Source of the DNA: Gammaproteobacteria bacterium
GTDB lineage: Bacteria; Pseudomonadota; Gammaproteobacteria; Natronospirales; REEB76
Length of the DNA: 6,526 nucleotides
Assembly: GCA_028871235.1 (NCBI GenBank)
Contig: JAGWNO010000113.1
Location: 1-6,526, forward strand
Direction: 5' to 3'
This document shows positions 6,465-6,526 of the stretch, one piece after another; within the stretch, counting starts at the first letter, position 1, and every line of letters starts with the position of its first letter. The notes under the pieces were generated by a model. That model did no database searches, was not told where the DNA came from, and worked only from the letters and a program-made list of their open reading frames with translations. A program made the translations under genes and the position numbers.

Positions 6465-6526
6465 AGATGTCGACGCTGACCGTTGTTTCCATATGCGCTG
6501 GATCACTTTGATTTTGTGCGAGCGGC

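Noticed and set aside
6459..6526. Possible start of another plus-strand gene at ATG 6493 (MRWITLILCER, open to the edge)
   Set aside because: Only 11 codons are visible, there is no ribosome binding site, and the peptide does not resemble the expected E2 N-terminus. The tail is too short to call.

Overview
The window (about 60% G+C by eye) reads as a stretch of proteobacterial chromosome, most likely gammaproteobacterial. The basis is dense high-GC coding, protein families typical of that group, and short gaps. The exact lineage cannot be read from the sequence. No RNA gene, insertion sequence, CRISPR array or prophage signature is visible.

Left part (1-1132, minus strand): two overlapping membrane-protein genes, DUF969 followed by the first 149 codons of DUF979, which runs off the left edge. 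This pair is named in current annotation as a proposed two-subunit 5-oxoproline (pyroglutamate) transporter. The genes share a GTGA stop/start overlap, so they are almost certainly co-translated.

A 63-bp divergent intergenic region (1133-1195) holds a 15-bp dyad and a -10-like hexamer facing the transporter genes. Rightward from it runs a 347-residue reductase (1196-2239) with a plant-type [2Fe-2S] domain, an FAD domain and an NAD(P) domain. It is the kind that feeds electrons to an oxygenase or deoxysugar dehydratase, but no partner enzyme is in the window.

Right part (2343-6458, plus strand): after a 103-bp gap comes an apparent operon of glutaryl-CoA dehydrogenase (gcdH), a glutathione S-transferase-fold protein whose start may overlap the end of gcdH, and a 759-residue thiamine-diphosphate 2-oxoacid dehydrogenase E1 in which the alpha and beta subunits are fused into one chain. 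GcdH converts glutaryl-CoA to crotonyl-CoA. The fused E1 would decarboxylate a 2-oxoacid and, with E2 and E3 partners not seen here, make an acyl-CoA. Together they suggest amino-acid or dicarboxylate catabolism, possibly with E1 upstream of GcdH, but the E1 substrate cannot be read from the sequence. The E1 gene ends in a perfect 11-bp inverted repeat, followed by a smaller one around the stop codon.

The gene content is mostly metabolic. I did not find a clearly undescribed system. The points most worth a second look are the fused E1 beside gcdH, the hairpins at its end and the dyad between the divergent genes.
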